64,000 nucleotides of DNA from Longimicrobiales bacterium (GCA_028284495.1 JANQRP010000002.1:62001-126000), one strand, 5' to 3'. Positions 12,781 to 22,996 are shown, counted from the first letter of the stretch. The notes: generated by a model not told the origin, from the sequence alone. Made by a program: numbers and translations.

Positions 12781-14271
12781 TCAGACCAGGTCGGCTCGGT
12801 AGGTGCGACCGAAGCGATCCGCCGCCTCGACGGTGATCCGACCGTGGTTCGACGGGACCGACGCGCGATAGAGGTGGGCCGTGGGATACGGCTCGACCCA
12901 CGAGCGGCGGACGGGAAGGTCCGGGCCGGTGTGCTCGGCCACGCTCCGTGGATCCCGCCCGGTCCGTGGCGTCATCTCGCCACGGCGATCGCCGTCCTCG
13001 TACCACGTGACGGTCCAGCCATCGTCGGCGTCCCATACGTTGGCCACCATCTCGCCCGGCGCATCCGGGTCCGCCCCGCGCGCGTACAGACGCATCTGGT
13101 GCGAGGCTTCGTGCCCCGTCGACTTGTAGCGCCAGGTCACCTCGGATCCGTCGACCTCGTAGACGCTGTACCCGTTCGGCGTCCCGTCTCCGCAGATGTC
13201 CCCGCTCCACCATGCGCCGCACACTGTGCCGGAGACGTGCTCGTGGATCCCGTTCCCGAACCGGTGGTCGTTCTCGTGGGTGTGCCCGACCACGACGTGC
13301 GCGTCGAAGCGTTCGAGCAGCCGGTACAGAATCTCGCGGTTCGTGATCGATCCGCTGTCGGACGGGCTTCGCTCGCCCTCGCGCTCGTGCCGTGTGCCGA
13401 CCACCGGAATGTGAGTGACCACGATCACGGGAGACCCGGTCTCGACCAGTTCCAGGTCGCGCTGTAGCCACCGCAGCTGATCGTGCCCGAGATATCCGAT
13501 GTAGCCCGCCCCGTGCCACAGGACGTCGTCAAGCACGACGTAATGCACCTGGCCGCGATCGAGCGAGTAGTAGCGTGGCCCGAAGTGCGACGAGAAGGTC
13601 CGCGTCGTCGCCTCGTCCGATTCACCCTCGAAGTCGAGGTCGTGATTCCCGACGACCTGGAAGAACGGGATCCCCATGCGCGCCACGCCCTGCTCGTAGC
13701 GGGGGTACAGCGAGAGGTCGTCGAACATGATGTCACCGGCGGAGAGGCCGATCGCCTCGCGGTCTCCCAGATCGGCGAGGGTCGCGATGACGTCGGGGAT
13801 CGTTTCCGCATGGTAGCGGTCCATCTCGAAGTCGTTCTGGGCCTGCACATCGGGCATCACCAGCGCCACGTGGCGCTCGTCGTCGACCTCGAGCGGACGG
13901 AGTTCGAACTCGACGTCCATGCGACCGGAAGCGTCCGGAACGATCCGTCGGTAGAACGCCCCCGTGCCCGTGGCCGACGTCGGCACCTCGTGACCTCGCG
14001 GCACGCTCACGTGGACGAACTCGCGGTGGGACGCCGATCGCAGTTCGAACGAACCATCCGCCGCCGTCCGCACCACGTCGAACCCGTCCGAGACGGCGAC
14101 CCCGCCCAGACCACGTCCGCCCGACACCACGCGCCCACGCACGCGGATCGGGATCCCGACCCGCTCGAGGTGAACGAGTCGATACGGGTCGGCGAGGACG
14201 CGCTCGGGGTGGAGCGCTGCCCCGGCGACTCCGAGACCGAGCGTGCGGAGGAACGAGCGGCGAGATGGCAT
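12781..14271 (-). CDS. Tat-exported calcineurin-like phosphoesterase
   Basis: This 496-residue protein starts with a twin-arginine signal (SRRSFLRTLGLGVAGAAL). An N-terminal beta domain (about residues 40-120, carboxypeptidase-regulatory-like) is followed by the metallophosphoesterase core: MPDVQAQND, GLSAGDIMFDD, VVGNHDLDFEG near residue 205-215, VVTHIPVVG and VVGHTHEN. A C-terminal beta domain completes the usual layout of secreted calcineurin-like phosphoesterases. The first metal motif reads D-x-Q rather than D-x-H, a variant seen in this subgroup. Substrate unknown. It lies inside the photosynthesis cluster with no evident tie to it. Confidence 0.88.
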   Translation of the reverse strand: MPSRRSFLRTLGLGVAGAALHPERVLADPYRLVHLERVGIPIRVRGRVVSGGRGLGGVAVSDGFDVVRTAADGSFELRSASHREFVHVSVPRGHEVPTSATGTGAFYRRIVPDASGRMDVEFELRPLEVDDERHVALVMPDVQAQNDFEMDRYHAETIPDVIATLADLGDREAIGLSAGDIMFDDLSLYPRYEQGVARMGIPFFQVVGNHDLDFEGESDEATTRTFSSHFGPRYYSLDRGQVHYVVLDDVLWHGAGYIGYLGHDQLRWLQRDLELVETGSPVIVVTHIPVVGTRHEREGERSPSDSGSITNREILYRLLERFDAHVVVGHTHENDHRFGNGIHEHVSGTVCGAWWSGDICGDGTPNGYSVYEVDGSEVTWRYKSTGHEASHQMRLYARGADPDAPGEMVANVWDADDGWTVTWYEDGDRRGEMTPRTGRDPRSVAEHTGPDLPVRRSWVEPYPTAHLYRASVPSNHGRITVEAADRFGRTYRADLV

Positions 14272-14372
14272 CGGCGTATCCGGTGAGGGTGAACCTCACT
14301 CAGTTTGCCGCCCGCCTCCACCGAGCGCGCGGCGGAGGGGTCACGGAGGCGTAACGACGCATCCGGTCCGAG

Positions 14373-14394
14373 CTAGGGCCTGTTCACACCCTAG
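14373..14394 (-). terminator. Inverted repeat at the end of puhE
   Basis: CTAGGG (14373-14378) and CCCTAG (14389-14394) form a perfect 6-bp inverted repeat with a 10-base spacer, overlapping the puhE stop codon. On the minus strand it follows the last gene of the puf operon, so it may end that transcript. There is no T run. Confidence 0.35.
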
Positions 14395-15164
14395 GGCGTC
14401 TCCGCGCCGCGGGTGCGTGCGGTGATCATGCCGAAGCCCTGCCAGAGCCGCTCGAGCCGAACCGGGAACTTGAGGACGCCATGCTCGAGCACGCCGAGCG
14501 CCACGAGGGCGATCACCGCCGCCCATCCGAACCGATCGGGTCCCGCCCCCGCCCAGAAGGCCCACGCGGAGGCGGCCAGCGCGGCGAAATGCGCCACGAG
14601 CGTTACGTCCAGGAACCGTCGCGCGGGCGCCGGCTCGAGGTACGGCTGCAGGTGCGCCAGGTGCTTCGGCAGGAGCTCCCGGAACGGGTGGGGCACACCC
14701 ACCAGCACATTGATGCGCGCAGCTTCGTGCAGGACCCAGAACACCAGGTAGATCCCCAGCGCCCAGCGATTGGGGCCGGGGCTCCACGCGAGGATGCCCA
14801 GAGCAAGCAGCGGGATGACGAGCTCGTGCCAGAGGCACGCTCTGAAGGCGTGCTCGAAACGCACCCTCAGGGTCGCGCCTTTGGGCGGCAGCTCGACGGA
14901 CGGTCCCACCACGAATCCGGTGTAGAACGACAGCTCCACCCACGCCCACACGCCGAACCCCGCGAGGAGCGCCCAGCAGATGGCGACGGCCGACGTTCCC
15001 TGGGAGATCGAGGGCAGCGCGAGAAAGAGCGGCACGAGCGCCACAGTCGCCACGCCGAACGCGACGCGGCGGCCGGCCCGGGAAAGCCTTCCGCAGAGGA
15101 AGACCGCGCCCGTGCCGGCCCACCACGCCAGCAGCATGACGGTGACCGCGAGGGAGGTGCTCAC
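14391..15164 (-). CDS. puhE: Photosynthetic complex assembly protein PuhE
   Basis: This 257-residue polytopic membrane protein (about seven hydrophobic segments) matches the PuhE family (putative photosynthetic complex assembly protein 2, DUF3623). Signatures include WAWVELSFYTGFVVGP, FEHAFRACLWHELVIP and EAARINVLVGVPHPFRELLPKHL. In many purple bacteria puhE lies with the other puh genes; here it is the last gene of the puf operon, 45 bases after pufC. The N-terminus has an ordinary ATG start at 15164. Confidence 0.92.
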   Translation of the reverse strand: MSTSLAVTVMLLAWWAGTGAVFLCGRLSRAGRRVAFGVATVALVPLFLALPSISQGTSAVAICWALLAGFGVWAWVELSFYTGFVVGPSVELPPKGATLRVRFEHAFRACLWHELVIPLLALGILAWSPGPNRWALGIYLVFWVLHEAARINVLVGVPHPFRELLPKHLAHLQPYLEPAPARRFLDVTLVAHFAALAASAWAFWAGAGPDRFGWAAVIALVALGVLEHGVLKFPVRLERLWQGFGMITARTRGAETP

Positions 15165-15209
15165 CGAGTCCCCGACCGGCTGCTGCGGAAGGTCACGTCA
15201 CGCATCTCG

Positions 15210-16205
15210 TCAGTTCGCCGTCGTGTCGCCGGCCGGCGGGTTCGGATAGCCGATCTCGGTCAGTGCCGGCCAGTCTGTCGCCCACGTATACTGCGCGTTG
15301 TACTGCGGCTTGTACGCCCCATTGTGACAGCTCGCACACGTCAGCTTCGGTCCGTCGCCCATCGGTCCGAGCCGGTTCTCCGGCCAGACGTCCTGGAGGG
15401 GCACCATGTGCTGCATGTTCTGCGCCCGGATCATCCGGAGGCCGCGGAGGGCCGTCACCCGCTGGGGTGTACTCTCCTCCCAGTCCGCGAACCGCGCCGA
15501 GTTGTGGCAGTACGTACAGTTCACGCCGAGCGAGTTCGACATGTGGATCATCAGCGCGTAGGTGTACTCGGTCTGCTTGATCGACTGTCGGTTGTCCCCC
15601 TCTCCCGTCAGCGCGGTCGTGCCCTGGACCCGCGCCCCCGCGTTGTCGACGTAGCTCCTGAGCGGATCGCTCCGGCCGTCGAAGAAGAAGTAGTTGTTCG
15701 GGACCGGCTGGCCCTGGTGGCACGTCATGCAGTTGACGCCCCGGTCCTCGCCCACGTGGGACGTCCAGTTGGCGTTGATGTCCTGCGTCATCTGGAACAT
15801 CCGACGGGACACGATCTTCGTGTAGTTGTTGTCGGACGCGAAGTCGACGACGCCCGTCGCGGGGTCGACCCAGTGGCAGTAGTTGCAGCCCTGTTCCGGC
15901 GACACCCACTGCGTCACCGCGTTCATCGTCCGCGTGAACTCCGCCGCGCTCAGATGTCCGAGCACCTGCACGTTCTGGTGGGTTCCCGGAGGCGCCGGAT
16001 CTCCGCCCAGAGGTGGGAGAATCCCCTCCGTCGGCTCGCGGCCCAGCACTGCGTCCACGGAATCCTGAAGCTGACGCGGGTTCTCCACGTGCTCCATCCC
16101 CACCCCGCGGAAGCCCACGTTCACGACCTCGACCGGCGGACGCTCGCACGCGCTCGTCACCACGAGCACGGCGGCCAGAGTCGTTCCCATCGCGAGGCGC
16201 TTCAT
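15210..16205 (-). CDS. pufC: Reaction-centre tetraheme cytochrome c subunit
   Basis: PufC re-reduces the photo-oxidised special pair on the periplasmic face. The 331-residue protein has four CxxCH heme sites (CNYCH, CMTCH, CTYCH, CASCH) and the expected Met ligands in the preceding helices. The N-terminus is a lipoprotein signal (hydrophobic stretch ending VTSAC). The start is the ATG at 16205, which overlaps the pufM stop (ATGA) and has GGAGGT 7 bases upstream. An ATG seven codons earlier lies within pufM and its context is poorer. Confidence 0.96.
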   Translation of the reverse strand: MKRLAMGTTLAAVLVVTSACERPPVEVVNVGFRGVGMEHVENPRQLQDSVDAVLGREPTEGILPPLGGDPAPPGTHQNVQVLGHLSAAEFTRTMNAVTQWVSPEQGCNYCHWVDPATGVVDFASDNNYTKIVSRRMFQMTQDINANWTSHVGEDRGVNCMTCHQGQPVPNNYFFFDGRSDPLRSYVDNAGARVQGTTALTGEGDNRQSIKQTEYTYALMIHMSNSLGVNCTYCHNSARFADWEESTPQRVTALRGLRMIRAQNMQHMVPLQDVWPENRLGPMGDGPKLTCASCHNGAYKPQYNAQYTWATDWPALTEIGYPNPPAGDTTAN

Positions 16206-17329
16206 CGGCCCACCTCCATGTCCCACGTGAGCACCTGATCGGTGCCCGCGATCGGAATCGAGACGTCCATCATCACCTGCGGAACCGGACCCGCCCCCTC
16301 CATCGTCTCGAGGCCGGGGAGCGGCGCAGCGGACGGCGCACCCATGTACGGTGCGTCGAGCTCACCCGGCTGAACCGGCACGAGCGGTTCCTCGTACACG
16401 TCCGGATACTGTGGAACGAGCCCGTGCTTCTGACCCCAGAGGTACCAGTTGTCGACCACCGGTCCGGTGATCAGGATGCCGATGCCGCCCGTGAGCGTCG
16501 TCAGCACGGCGAACCACCACGCCCAGCGGTGGATCGACTCCATGTTGGCGTTGAAGCCCATCGTCCAGCGCCAGAAGACCATCGTCCGCTCCGCGGCCGT
16601 GCCCGGATCGGTGATCTGATCGATCTCGCGCTCGCCCCCCATCTTCGCCGTGGCGAGGATGGTGGCCCCGTGCATCGCGAAGAGCACGGCGGAGCCGTAG
16701 AGGAAGACGATCGACAGCATGTGGAACGGGTTGTAGAACAGGTTCCCGTACCTCAGCGAGAAGGCCGCCGTCCAGTCGAGGTGCGACAGGATCCCGAAGG
16801 GCACCGCCTCACCCCAGCTTCCCATGAGGATCGGGCGGAAGAAGCCCAGCACCAGGTAGAGGAAGATGGCGCTCGCGAAGGCCCAGGCGACGTGCGTTCC
16901 CATCTTCAGCTGGCGGGCCCGACGGTACATGCGGTACCACCACAGCAGAATGGACACCGTCAGGAAGAAGCCCGCCAGCAGCCACATCGCGCCCTGCCCG
17001 AAGGCCGGAATCGAGAGCCCGACCTCCGGCGGCGGCGGGTCGAGCGAGAGCCAGGGCAGCTGCCGGATGAACTCCACGAAGTCCCAGTTCACCGAGGCCA
17101 GCATGCTGAACCCGATGATCTCGAACGCAGCGAAGCCGAACAGAAGCGACAGGACCCCGAGCCAGCCGAGGTAGAACGGCCCGATCTGCGCATCGCCGAT
17201 CTTGCCGAGGAGGTAGTTCATCGAACCCGGCCCCAGCACCCGGTTCCTCTCGGAGTGCTCGGTCGGGACGCCGGGATCCGGCGGACCGTGGACCTGGATC
17301 GGGGTCAGGAGATTCTGGAACTCAGCCAT
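16202..17329 (-). CDS. pufM: Photosynthetic reaction-centre M subunit with C-terminal extension
   Basis: PufM pairs with PufL to bind the special pair, accessory bacteriochlorophylls, bacteriopheophytin and quinones. It has five membrane helices and the ligand regions [27 protein letters not shown] and the iron/quinone histidines in ESIHRWAWW. It is 375 residues, clearly longer than the usual 305-325. The excess is a tail of about 60 residues after [16 protein letters not shown], rich in Pro and Gly and ending in a short beta-like stretch. The start has AGGAG 6 bases upstream, overlapping the pufL stop. Confidence 0.96.
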   Translation of the reverse strand: MAEFQNLLTPIQVHGPPDPGVPTEHSERNRVLGPGSMNYLLGKIGDAQIGPFYLGWLGVLSLLFGFAAFEIIGFSMLASVNWDFVEFIRQLPWLSLDPPPPEVGLSIPAFGQGAMWLLAGFFLTVSILLWWYRMYRRARQLKMGTHVAWAFASAIFLYLVLGFFRPILMGSWGEAVPFGILSHLDWTAAFSLRYGNLFYNPFHMLSIVFLYGSAVLFAMHGATILATAKMGGEREIDQITDPGTAAERTMVFWRWTMGFNANMESIHRWAWWFAVLTTLTGGIGILITGPVVDNWYLWGQKHGLVPQYPDVYEEPLVPVQPGELDAPYMGAPSAAPLPGLETMEGAGPVPQVMMDVSIPIAGTDQVLTWDMEVGR

Positions 17330-17338
17330 GATCGTCTC

Positions 17339-18178
17339 CTAGAACCAGATGGGAAGGTTGAGCCACCAGTTCCACCATTCCGGCCAGCCGCGGGTCCAGA
17401 AGGGTCCGGAGATCACGATGCAGACCGCGCTCCAGAACCCCGCGTTCAGGGCGAGGAACAGGCCGAGGCGGTGGATGCCGATCGCGCCGATCGAGTAGCC
17501 GAGCGCATCCCGGAAGTACGCGTTCTCGTGCTCACTCGTCTTCACGGACTCGCCCTTCTTCGGATTCGTCACCGAGAGGATGAGTCCTCCGTGCATCGCG
17601 AGCGCGAGACAGTTCGTGAAGAAGAACGTGATCGCGATCATGTGCGCGGGATTGTAGTGGAAGTGGAGGTACTGATACCCCACGTTCGACACCCAATCGA
17701 GGTGGCTGATGATGCCGTACGGGAAGCCGTGCCCCCAGGCACCGAGCAGGACCGGCCGAATCACCACGAGAGTGATGTAGGCGAACACCGCGACAGAATA
17801 GGCGACCGGAATGTGGTAGCCCATCCCGAGCTTCCTCGAGATCTCGGCCTGGCGAAGAACCCAGCTCACGAAGGCGCCGATCGCACAGAACGTCACGATC
17901 TGCCATAGGCCACCTTCGTACAGAGGAGCGATCGCCAGCCCGTACTCGATCGGGGGCGGTGCGATGCTGATCTGCCAGAGATTCCACGTCTGCCCGGCGA
18001 GTCCTTCGCCGATGGCAGCCCCCCAGACCAGGAGCAGGGTTCCCAGTACGGAGAAGAAGATGGTCGTCACGCCGAAGAACCCGACATAGAACGGACCGAC
18101 CCAGAAGTCGAACAGGTCGCCGCCTATGATCGTTCCCCCGCGGACGCGGTATTTTTTCTCGAAACTCAGCATCGCCAT
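17339..18178 (-). CDS. pufL: Photosynthetic reaction-centre L subunit
   Basis: PufL is 279 residues with five membrane helices, the normal length. Key blocks are [10 protein letters not shown] at the N-terminus, [30 protein letters not shown] (special-pair region), [12 protein letters not shown] and the iron/quinone segment [12 protein letters not shown]. The start ATG at 18178 (MAMLSFEKK) has GGAG 6 bases upstream; a second ATG two codons later would also serve. It follows a stem-loop that separates it from pufA and is followed 9 bases later by pufM. Confidence 0.97.
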   Translation of the reverse strand: MAMLSFEKKYRVRGGTIIGGDLFDFWVGPFYVGFFGVTTIFFSVLGTLLLVWGAAIGEGLAGQTWNLWQISIAPPPIEYGLAIAPLYEGGLWQIVTFCAIGAFVSWVLRQAEISRKLGMGYHIPVAYSVAVFAYITLVVIRPVLLGAWGHGFPYGIISHLDWVSNVGYQYLHFHYNPAHMIAITFFFTNCLALAMHGGLILSVTNPKKGESVKTSEHENAYFRDALGYSIGAIGIHRLGLFLALNAGFWSAVCIVISGPFWTRGWPEWWNWWLNLPIWF

Positions 18179-18241
18179 CGGACGCTCCGAAGCGTGTCGT
18201 TACGGTGTCGGATGGACCACCACGGGCCACCCGTACCCATC

Positions 18242-18279
18242 GGGGTCGGAATCCCGGATCGTGCTCGGGACCCGACCCC
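18242..18279 (-). other. Intercistronic stem-loop between pufA and pufL
   Basis: Bases 18242-18249 pair perfectly with 18272-18279, and 18252-18256 pair with 18266-18270. Together they make 13 bp of mostly G-C stem with a small internal loop (2 bases against 1) and a 9-base terminal loop. The structure begins 21 bases after the pufA stop on the minus strand and has no T tract. A stem-loop at this place is known in purple bacteria to protect pufBA mRNA from 3' decay, so that LH1 subunits outnumber reaction centres; the same role is inferred here. Confidence 0.75.
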
Positions 18280-18299
18280 TCCGGGGTTCCTGAGCGGCG

Positions 18300-18485
18300 T
18301 CAGCGGCCCGGCGGCAACGGAGAGATCTCCGCCGCGCTCATGGCTGCGCTCGCCTCGCCCGAGATCCAGTTCCACTCGGGCGTGCTCAGGAGGATGAAGT
18401 GAATCGTGAACGCCAGTACGCCCAGGAAACCGAACAGGGCGACCAACGCTCTTCGAGGGTCGAACAGTGTCCAGATCAGATGCAT
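18300..18485 (-). CDS. pufA: LH1 antenna alpha polypeptide
   Basis: This 61-residue protein is the LH1 alpha subunit: [20 protein letters not shown], one membrane helix, the bacteriochlorophyll-binding His in [10 protein letters not shown] and the conserved WNWI after it. It begins 13 bases after the pufB stop, with GGAGG about 8 bases upstream of its ATG, overlapping the pufB stop region. A C-terminal periplasmic tail of about 20 residues follows the helix. Confidence 0.96.
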   Translation of the reverse strand: MHLIWTLFDPRRALVALFGFLGVLAFTIHFILLSTPEWNWISGEASAAMSAAEISPLPPGR

Positions 18486-18498
18486 GACGGCCGCCTCC

Positions 18499-18633
18499 TT
18501 AGAGCCACGGACGCCACATCCACACGAGCACGTGTGCGATGATGGCGACGAACGTGAACCCCATGAAGGAACTCATGAATACCTTGTGGAATCCACGAGC
18601 CTGGTCTTCCGTCAGCCCAGTGGGCTGGGACAT
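18499..18633 (-). CDS. pufB: LH1 antenna beta polypeptide
   Basis: This 44-residue gene is easily missed because of its length. The translated protein begins [19 protein letters not shown], has one membrane helix with the bacteriochlorophyll-binding His in [13 protein letters not shown] and ends RPWL, the standard LH1 beta ending. The start at 18633 has a near-perfect Shine-Dalgarno (AAGGAGGT) 4 bases upstream. It is the first gene of the puf operon. No pucBA pair is present in the window. Confidence 0.97.
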   Translation of the reverse strand: MSQPTGLTEDQARGFHKVFMSSFMGFTFVAIIAHVLVWMWRPWL

Positions 18634-18755
18634 GTTGACCTCCTTCAGGTGAAACACCTTCCCGTGACGGACCCCCCGCCATCGGGTGGACCCGCGCAGG
18701 ACGCGGATCCCATCTGCGAAGCCCGAAACGAATCCCGAGCCCCGAGAACTCCGGG
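18634..18755. promoter_or_regulatory. Divergent puf/bchO control region
   Basis: This 122-bp gap must hold the start signals of both pufB (minus) and bchO (plus). I find no TGT-N12-ACA (PpsR) palindrome in it and no convincing -35/-10 pair. A small hairpin (AGGTG-AAA-CACCT, 18647-18659) lies directly upstream of the pufB Shine-Dalgarno and could affect translation. Part of puf transcription may come from outside this gap. Confidence 0.45.
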
Positions 18756-19643
18756 TTGAGCACCCTCGAGCGCGACCGACTCCGCTGGGAGTCCGCCGGA
18801 CACGACTGGCCCAACCACCATCTGTCCCGATTCGTCACCGCCGGGGACGTGCGCTTCCACGTCCAGGTCGCCGGTGACGGACCGGCTCTTCTGCTGCTGC
18901 ACGGAGCGGGTGGGTCGAGCCATTCGTGGGCCCGTATCCTGCCGCGCCTCGCGCAGTCCTTCCGCGTCGTGGTCCCGGACCTCCCGGGCCACGCCTTCTC
19001 CTCGGCCCTGCCGCCGGAGCGGACGGGACCTGCCGAACTGACCACCGCGGTCACTCACCTTCTGGACGCCGTCGCAATCGAGCCGACGGGGATCGTCGCC
19101 CATTCGGCCGGCGCCGCGGTGGCCGTATGTTTTGTCGCGGACGGGGCGGTGAAGCCGGAGCGGTGTGCCTTCCTGGCCCCCTCGCTCTCCCGCCCACCTC
19201 GGACGGGCCCTCCGTTCCTTCAGGAGCTCATGGCTCCACTTCTCCGGACGGGGCGCGCGGCCGACTTCGCCGCCCTTCTCGCCCGTCCGTTCGTCGTGAA
19301 CGGACTTCTCCGGTCCACCGGCTCGATCGTCCCACCCGAGTCGGCAGCCCTCTATCGTCTTCTCACCGCGAACCCGGCCCACGTCGGCTCGGTGCTGCGG
19401 CTGCTCACCACCTGGGACCCGGAGGCCATCGAGGCCCTCCTGCCCGACTTCGCCGTCCCGACCCTCGTGCTGGCCGGCCGGAAGGACGGGTGGATCCCGC
19501 TCTCGCAGGTCCGGGATGTCGTTCGAGAGATGCCGGACGCGGATCTGCGCGTCCTGGACGGGGTCGGGCATCTCTTCCACGAGGAGGATCCGGACCGCGT
19601 CCTCGGCGAACTCTCGGGCTGGTTCCCGGGTGGTTCTCCGTGA
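18756..19643 (+). CDS. bchO: BchO, alpha/beta hydrolase of the Mg-chelatase/bacteriochlorophyll cluster
   Basis: BchO is an alpha/beta hydrolase found with Mg-chelatase genes; its exact reaction is not established. The 295-residue protein has the oxyanion HG motif (LLLLHGAGG near residue 47), the nucleophile elbow IVAHSAGAA near residue 117, and a late Asp/His pair (GRKDGW, GVGHLFH). The start is TTG at 18756: the resulting N-terminus ([22 protein letters not shown]) matches the WPN-x-x-SRFV block of other BchO proteins, and no ATG lies near. It ends 21 bases before the convergent bchZ. Confidence 0.88.
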   Translation: MSTLERDRLRWESAGHDWPNHHLSRFVTAGDVRFHVQVAGDGPALLLLHGAGGSSHSWARILPRLAQSFRVVVPDLPGHAFSSALPPERTGPAELTTAVTHLLDAVAIEPTGIVAHSAGAAVAVCFVADGAVKPERCAFLAPSLSRPPRTGPPFLQELMAPLLRTGRAADFAALLARPFVVNGLLRSTGSIVPPESAALYRLLTANPAHVGSVLRLLTTWDPEAIEALLPDFAVPTLVLAGRKDGWIPLSQVRDVVREMPDADLRVLDGVGHLFHEEDPDRVLGELSGWFPGGSP

Positions 19644-19664
19644 GCGTCTGGTCGAGGCGGGTGT

Positions 19665-21134
19665 CTACGCTGCGCGTCCTCCCATCGCGGTGAGTGCTTC
19701 GCGGACGCGGTCGGGCGTCACGCGTTCCTCGTCGTGCTCGAGCGCCTTCGACTCGGCGAGATCGCGGAGTCGCTTGGCCGTCGAGATGCGGACCAGCGGC
19801 TCGACTCGCTCGAGCTGCTCGTCCAGGAGGCGCTGCGCTTCCTCATCCCACGGCAGGCTCGGGCCACGCGCCGGCGCGAGCGTCGCCTCGACCGCGTCCA
19901 TCTCGGTCGAGAGCGGGAGGATGTGGAAGAGCGCGTCGAAGAGGGCGTTGCAGACCTCCTGCACCAGGTAGGTCACGCCCGAATAGCCCATGAACGGCGT
20001 GCCCGTATGCCGGCGGATGATCGCGCCGGGGAAGGACGCCGGGATGTAGCGAGACCGGAGCCCCTGCTCCGCCGCGTACATCCGCTCGTTGTAGCTGCCG
20101 AAGAGGAGGGTTGGCGGACTCTCGCCGAGGCGCTCGCGCACGTCCGCGTGATCCGTCTTCTCGCCGGGCTTCCTCGCCACCGAGAGGACGCAGGGCATGC
20201 CCATGTCCTCCTCGAGGAAGTACCGGAGGCCTTCGGCGTACGTCTTGTTGGCGACCACCGCGAAGGACGTCGTCGGGAAGAAGTCCTGGGTGACGCTCCG
20301 GTAGAGATCCCACACGGCCTTCAGCGTCGTGTGCTTCTCCTTCTCGATGAACGGCTGCGGATCGATCCCCGTCGCCTCCCCCACCTTCTCGAGGAAGGTG
20401 GTGGTGTTCGTGAGGCCCATCGGGGCCCGGATCCACGGGGTGTCGAGCGTGTCGGCAAGCTCGGTGCACAGCGCCGCGCCGAACTCCTGGTACATGCAGA
20501 CGTTCAGGTCTGCGTCGGCGAGCTGTTTCGTGTCGTCGAGGTGCGAGCCGAGCGGGAAGACCATGTTGATCTCGCAGCCCACGCCCTCGAGCAGTCGGCG
20601 GATCTCGGCCAGGTCGGACGGCATGTTGAAGGTGCCGTAGATCGGGCCGATGATGTTCACCAGCGGCTTCGCGTCCTCGCCGCGATCGGGCTTCTTCCGG
20701 TTCCGGGCCTTCTTCGCGCCGAACTCCGTCCAGAGCCACTTGATGGCGCGGTCGGCGCTCTGCCACTGATCCTCGTCGATCGTGCGCGGAAGGAACCGCT
20801 GGAGGTTCGTGCCCTCCGGCGTCACGCCGCCCCCGATCATCTCGGCGATCGAGCCGGTCACGACCACGGACGGTGTGTCCGGATCGAGGGTGGACCAGGC
20901 CTGCTTCATGTTGGCCTCGGTCCCGGACATCGAGAGCTCGTCCTCGGACAGCCCGGTCACGACGATCGGGAGCTCGTGCGGCGGGAGCGCGTCCGTATAG
21001 TGCAGCACGCTCGTGACCGGCAGATTCTCGCACCCGACCGGTCCGTCGATCACGACCTGCAGCCCGCGAATCGCGGTGAAGGCGTACACGCTGCCCCAGT
21101 AGCCGCCCGCGCGGTCGTGGTCGAGCACGAGCAT
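19665..21134 (-). CDS. bchZ: Chlorophyllide a reductase subunit Z
   Basis: BchZ with BchY forms the catalytic component of chlorophyllide a reductase, which reduces the C7=C8 bond to give a bacteriochlorin. The 489-residue protein starts [20 protein letters not shown] and contains [40 protein letters not shown] and [12 protein letters not shown], all typical of BchZ. A C-terminal PCP_red-like segment ([14 protein letters not shown]) is present. The ATG at 21134 shares one base with the bchY stop. The ORF upstream of it is a shadow in bchY. Confidence 0.96.
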   Translation of the reverse strand: MLVLDHDRAGGYWGSVYAFTAIRGLQVVIDGPVGCENLPVTSVLHYTDALPPHELPIVVTGLSEDELSMSGTEANMKQAWSTLDPDTPSVVVTGSIAEMIGGGVTPEGTNLQRFLPRTIDEDQWQSADRAIKWLWTEFGAKKARNRKKPDRGEDAKPLVNIIGPIYGTFNMPSDLAEIRRLLEGVGCEINMVFPLGSHLDDTKQLADADLNVCMYQEFGAALCTELADTLDTPWIRAPMGLTNTTTFLEKVGEATGIDPQPFIEKEKHTTLKAVWDLYRSVTQDFFPTTSFAVVANKTYAEGLRYFLEEDMGMPCVLSVARKPGEKTDHADVRERLGESPPTLLFGSYNERMYAAEQGLRSRYIPASFPGAIIRRHTGTPFMGYSGVTYLVQEVCNALFDALFHILPLSTEMDAVEATLAPARGPSLPWDEEAQRLLDEQLERVEPLVRISTAKRLRDLAESKALEHDEERVTPDRVREALTAMGGRAA

Positions 21135-22993
21135 CAGTCGGCCCCCGCGGGTGTGGAGGGGGCGGGTGTCGAGGGGCTCGCGGCGCCGTCGGGTGCGTTC
21201 GCGTCGACCTGCTTCCCGGACGTCCGCTTCGCGCTCCCCTTCGCCGCCGCACTCTGGCGGATGCGGTCCTTCGTGCGGATGGACGCCTTGTTGTCGCGCT
21301 GTCCGGCGCCTCGAGGCGTCCGGTCCGTCGTGCTGCACCCGGTGGCGGCCGCGTCCGACTTCCCGACCGCCAGCTCGGAGTGCTTGCCCTTCCCGGTCGA
21401 CGCCTTGCCACCCCGGGCCCGGGCGTTACGCTGCTTCGCGCTGAGCTTCTCCTCGGGAACCTCGGTCCATCCGTACCCCGCGGCGTGGCCGGTGCCGACC
21501 CCCTCGAAGAACTTCCGCATCTGCCCGAGTCGCTCGCGGCCGCGCATCGCGCCCTGGAGCACCGGCGCGAGCGACCCCGCGCCGGCCGGCCCGAAGATCG
21601 GCCGTGCGGACACGAGATTCGTGAAGTAGAGGCCGGGGACACCCTGCTCCTTCGCCTCCTGCACCACCGGCGTCGTGCCGATGACCAGGTCGGGGTCGGT
21701 CTCCTTGAACGCCTCGACATCCTGCTCGAGCGACGCACGGAACTGCACGTGCGTGCCGCGAGCCTCGAGCCACTCGGCGTCGGTGGCACTCCACGCCGAC
21801 TTCGGCAGTGCCGTGCCCACGTACGGTACGTCGGCGCCCGCCTCGATCAGCACGCGGGCGACGAGCAGCTCCGAGCCCTCGTAGCCCGACACCTGCACCC
21901 GGCCCCTCAGGGGGGCGGACGCGATCGCTCCGGCGATCATCGTCCGGGCGCGATCGATGGCGGAGCCGATCGTGTCCGCGTCCACGCCCGCGGCGTCGCC
22001 CACGGACTTCAGCCAGGCGACCGTGCCCTCGACACCGACCGGGCCCGAGCCCACGACCTTCCGCCCAGCCTTCTCGAACTCGCGGGCGGCCCGGACGTAG
22101 TGCGGGTGGATCGCGGCGCAGACGTCGGCATCGAGCGCGGCGTAGAGTTCGCGCCACTCGCGGACCGGGACGACCGGACCGAGTGCGAGGCCCATCGGCT
22201 CGATCAGCGCGCCGATCCCCATGGGGTCGGCCGGAAAGAGCTCGCCAAGGAGCGCAACGGTCGGTCGATCTTCGACCAGCTCCCGCGGCCGCGCGACCGG
22301 ACCCGCCTCCGCTTCGAGCCGGGCCCGCTTGAGCACCGCGCCCGACAGCACGTCCTTGGCCTCCGCGTGCGTGGGCACGCCGAACCCCGGCACGTCGATC
22401 CCGACGATGCGAACCCCGTTGATCTCCTTCGGCAGCATGTCGAGTGGAACGCCCGACGCCGTGGGGATGCAGAGGTTGGTCATCACGATCGCGTCGTACT
22501 CTTCGGGATCCGCGAGGTCGTGCATCGCCCGCTTGATGTCCTCGTAGAGCGCGCCGGTCACGAGTGACTCGGAGTTGAACGGCACGTAGCCCACGGTCCG
22601 GCGAGCGCCGTAGAAGTGCGACGTGAAGGTCAGGCCGTAGACGCAGCACGCGCTGCCGGAAAGAACGGTCGCGGTGCGCCGCATGCGGAGCCCCACTCGG
22701 AGCGACCCGAAAGCCGGGCACATCCCCTGTGGCTGCTCGTGGGGACCGAGCGGATAGTCCTCCATCAGCGCCTTGAGCGCCTCGGAGTCGGCCACCGAGC
22801 GTGCGGCATCCCGGGCGTCGCCGTGACAACCGACCTGCGGAAGCTGCGCGGCCGGCTCGGAGCCGTGCGCCGGCGACGAGGCGTCGTGCCCGCCGCAGCC
22901 GCACGACCCGCCGTCGGTGCCGCACGTCTCACCCCCCATGACGGGAAGCGGCATGCTCTGCATGCGCGGGCCGGAGGTGGAGGAGTCGGCCAA
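21134..22993 (-). CDS. bchY: Chlorophyllide a reductase subunit Y with unusual extensions
   Basis: BchY is the partner of BchZ. The core (about residues 65-500) has [23 protein letters not shown], the cluster cysteines in SACCVYGL and [13 protein letters not shown], and the C-terminal [20 protein letters not shown]. The protein is 619 residues against roughly 480-510 for the family. The excess is a Cys/Gly-rich N-terminus ([12 protein letters not shown] near residue 24) and a C-terminal tail of about 110 residues rich in Lys, Ala, Ser and Thr. The start is a TTG at 22993, 3 bases after the bchX stop; the first in-frame ATG is at 22963, and neither has a clear Shine-Dalgarno. Confidence 0.93.
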   Translation of the reverse strand: MADSSTSGPRMQSMPLPVMGGETCGTDGGSCGCGGHDASSPAHGSEPAAQLPQVGCHGDARDAARSVADSEALKALMEDYPLGPHEQPQGMCPAFGSLRVGLRMRRTATVLSGSACCVYGLTFTSHFYGARRTVGYVPFNSESLVTGALYEDIKRAMHDLADPEEYDAIVMTNLCIPTASGVPLDMLPKEINGVRIVGIDVPGFGVPTHAEAKDVLSGAVLKRARLEAEAGPVARPRELVEDRPTVALLGELFPADPMGIGALIEPMGLALGPVVPVREWRELYAALDADVCAAIHPHYVRAAREFEKAGRKVVGSGPVGVEGTVAWLKSVGDAAGVDADTIGSAIDRARTMIAGAIASAPLRGRVQVSGYEGSELLVARVLIEAGADVPYVGTALPKSAWSATDAEWLEARGTHVQFRASLEQDVEAFKETDPDLVIGTTPVVQEAKEQGVPGLYFTNLVSARPIFGPAGAGSLAPVLQGAMRGRERLGQMRKFFEGVGTGHAAGYGWTEVPEEKLSAKQRNARARGGKASTGKGKHSELAVGKSDAAATGCSTTDRTPRGAGQRDNKASIRTKDRIRQSAAAKGSAKRTSGKQVDANAPDGAASPSTPAPSTPAGAD

Positions 22994-22996
22994 GGG

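Noticed and set aside
14481..16238. 585-codon plus-strand ORF opposite puhE and pufC
   Set aside because: Low-complexity Arg/His/Glu-rich translation typical of antisense shadows; the minus strand has clear photosynthesis genes.
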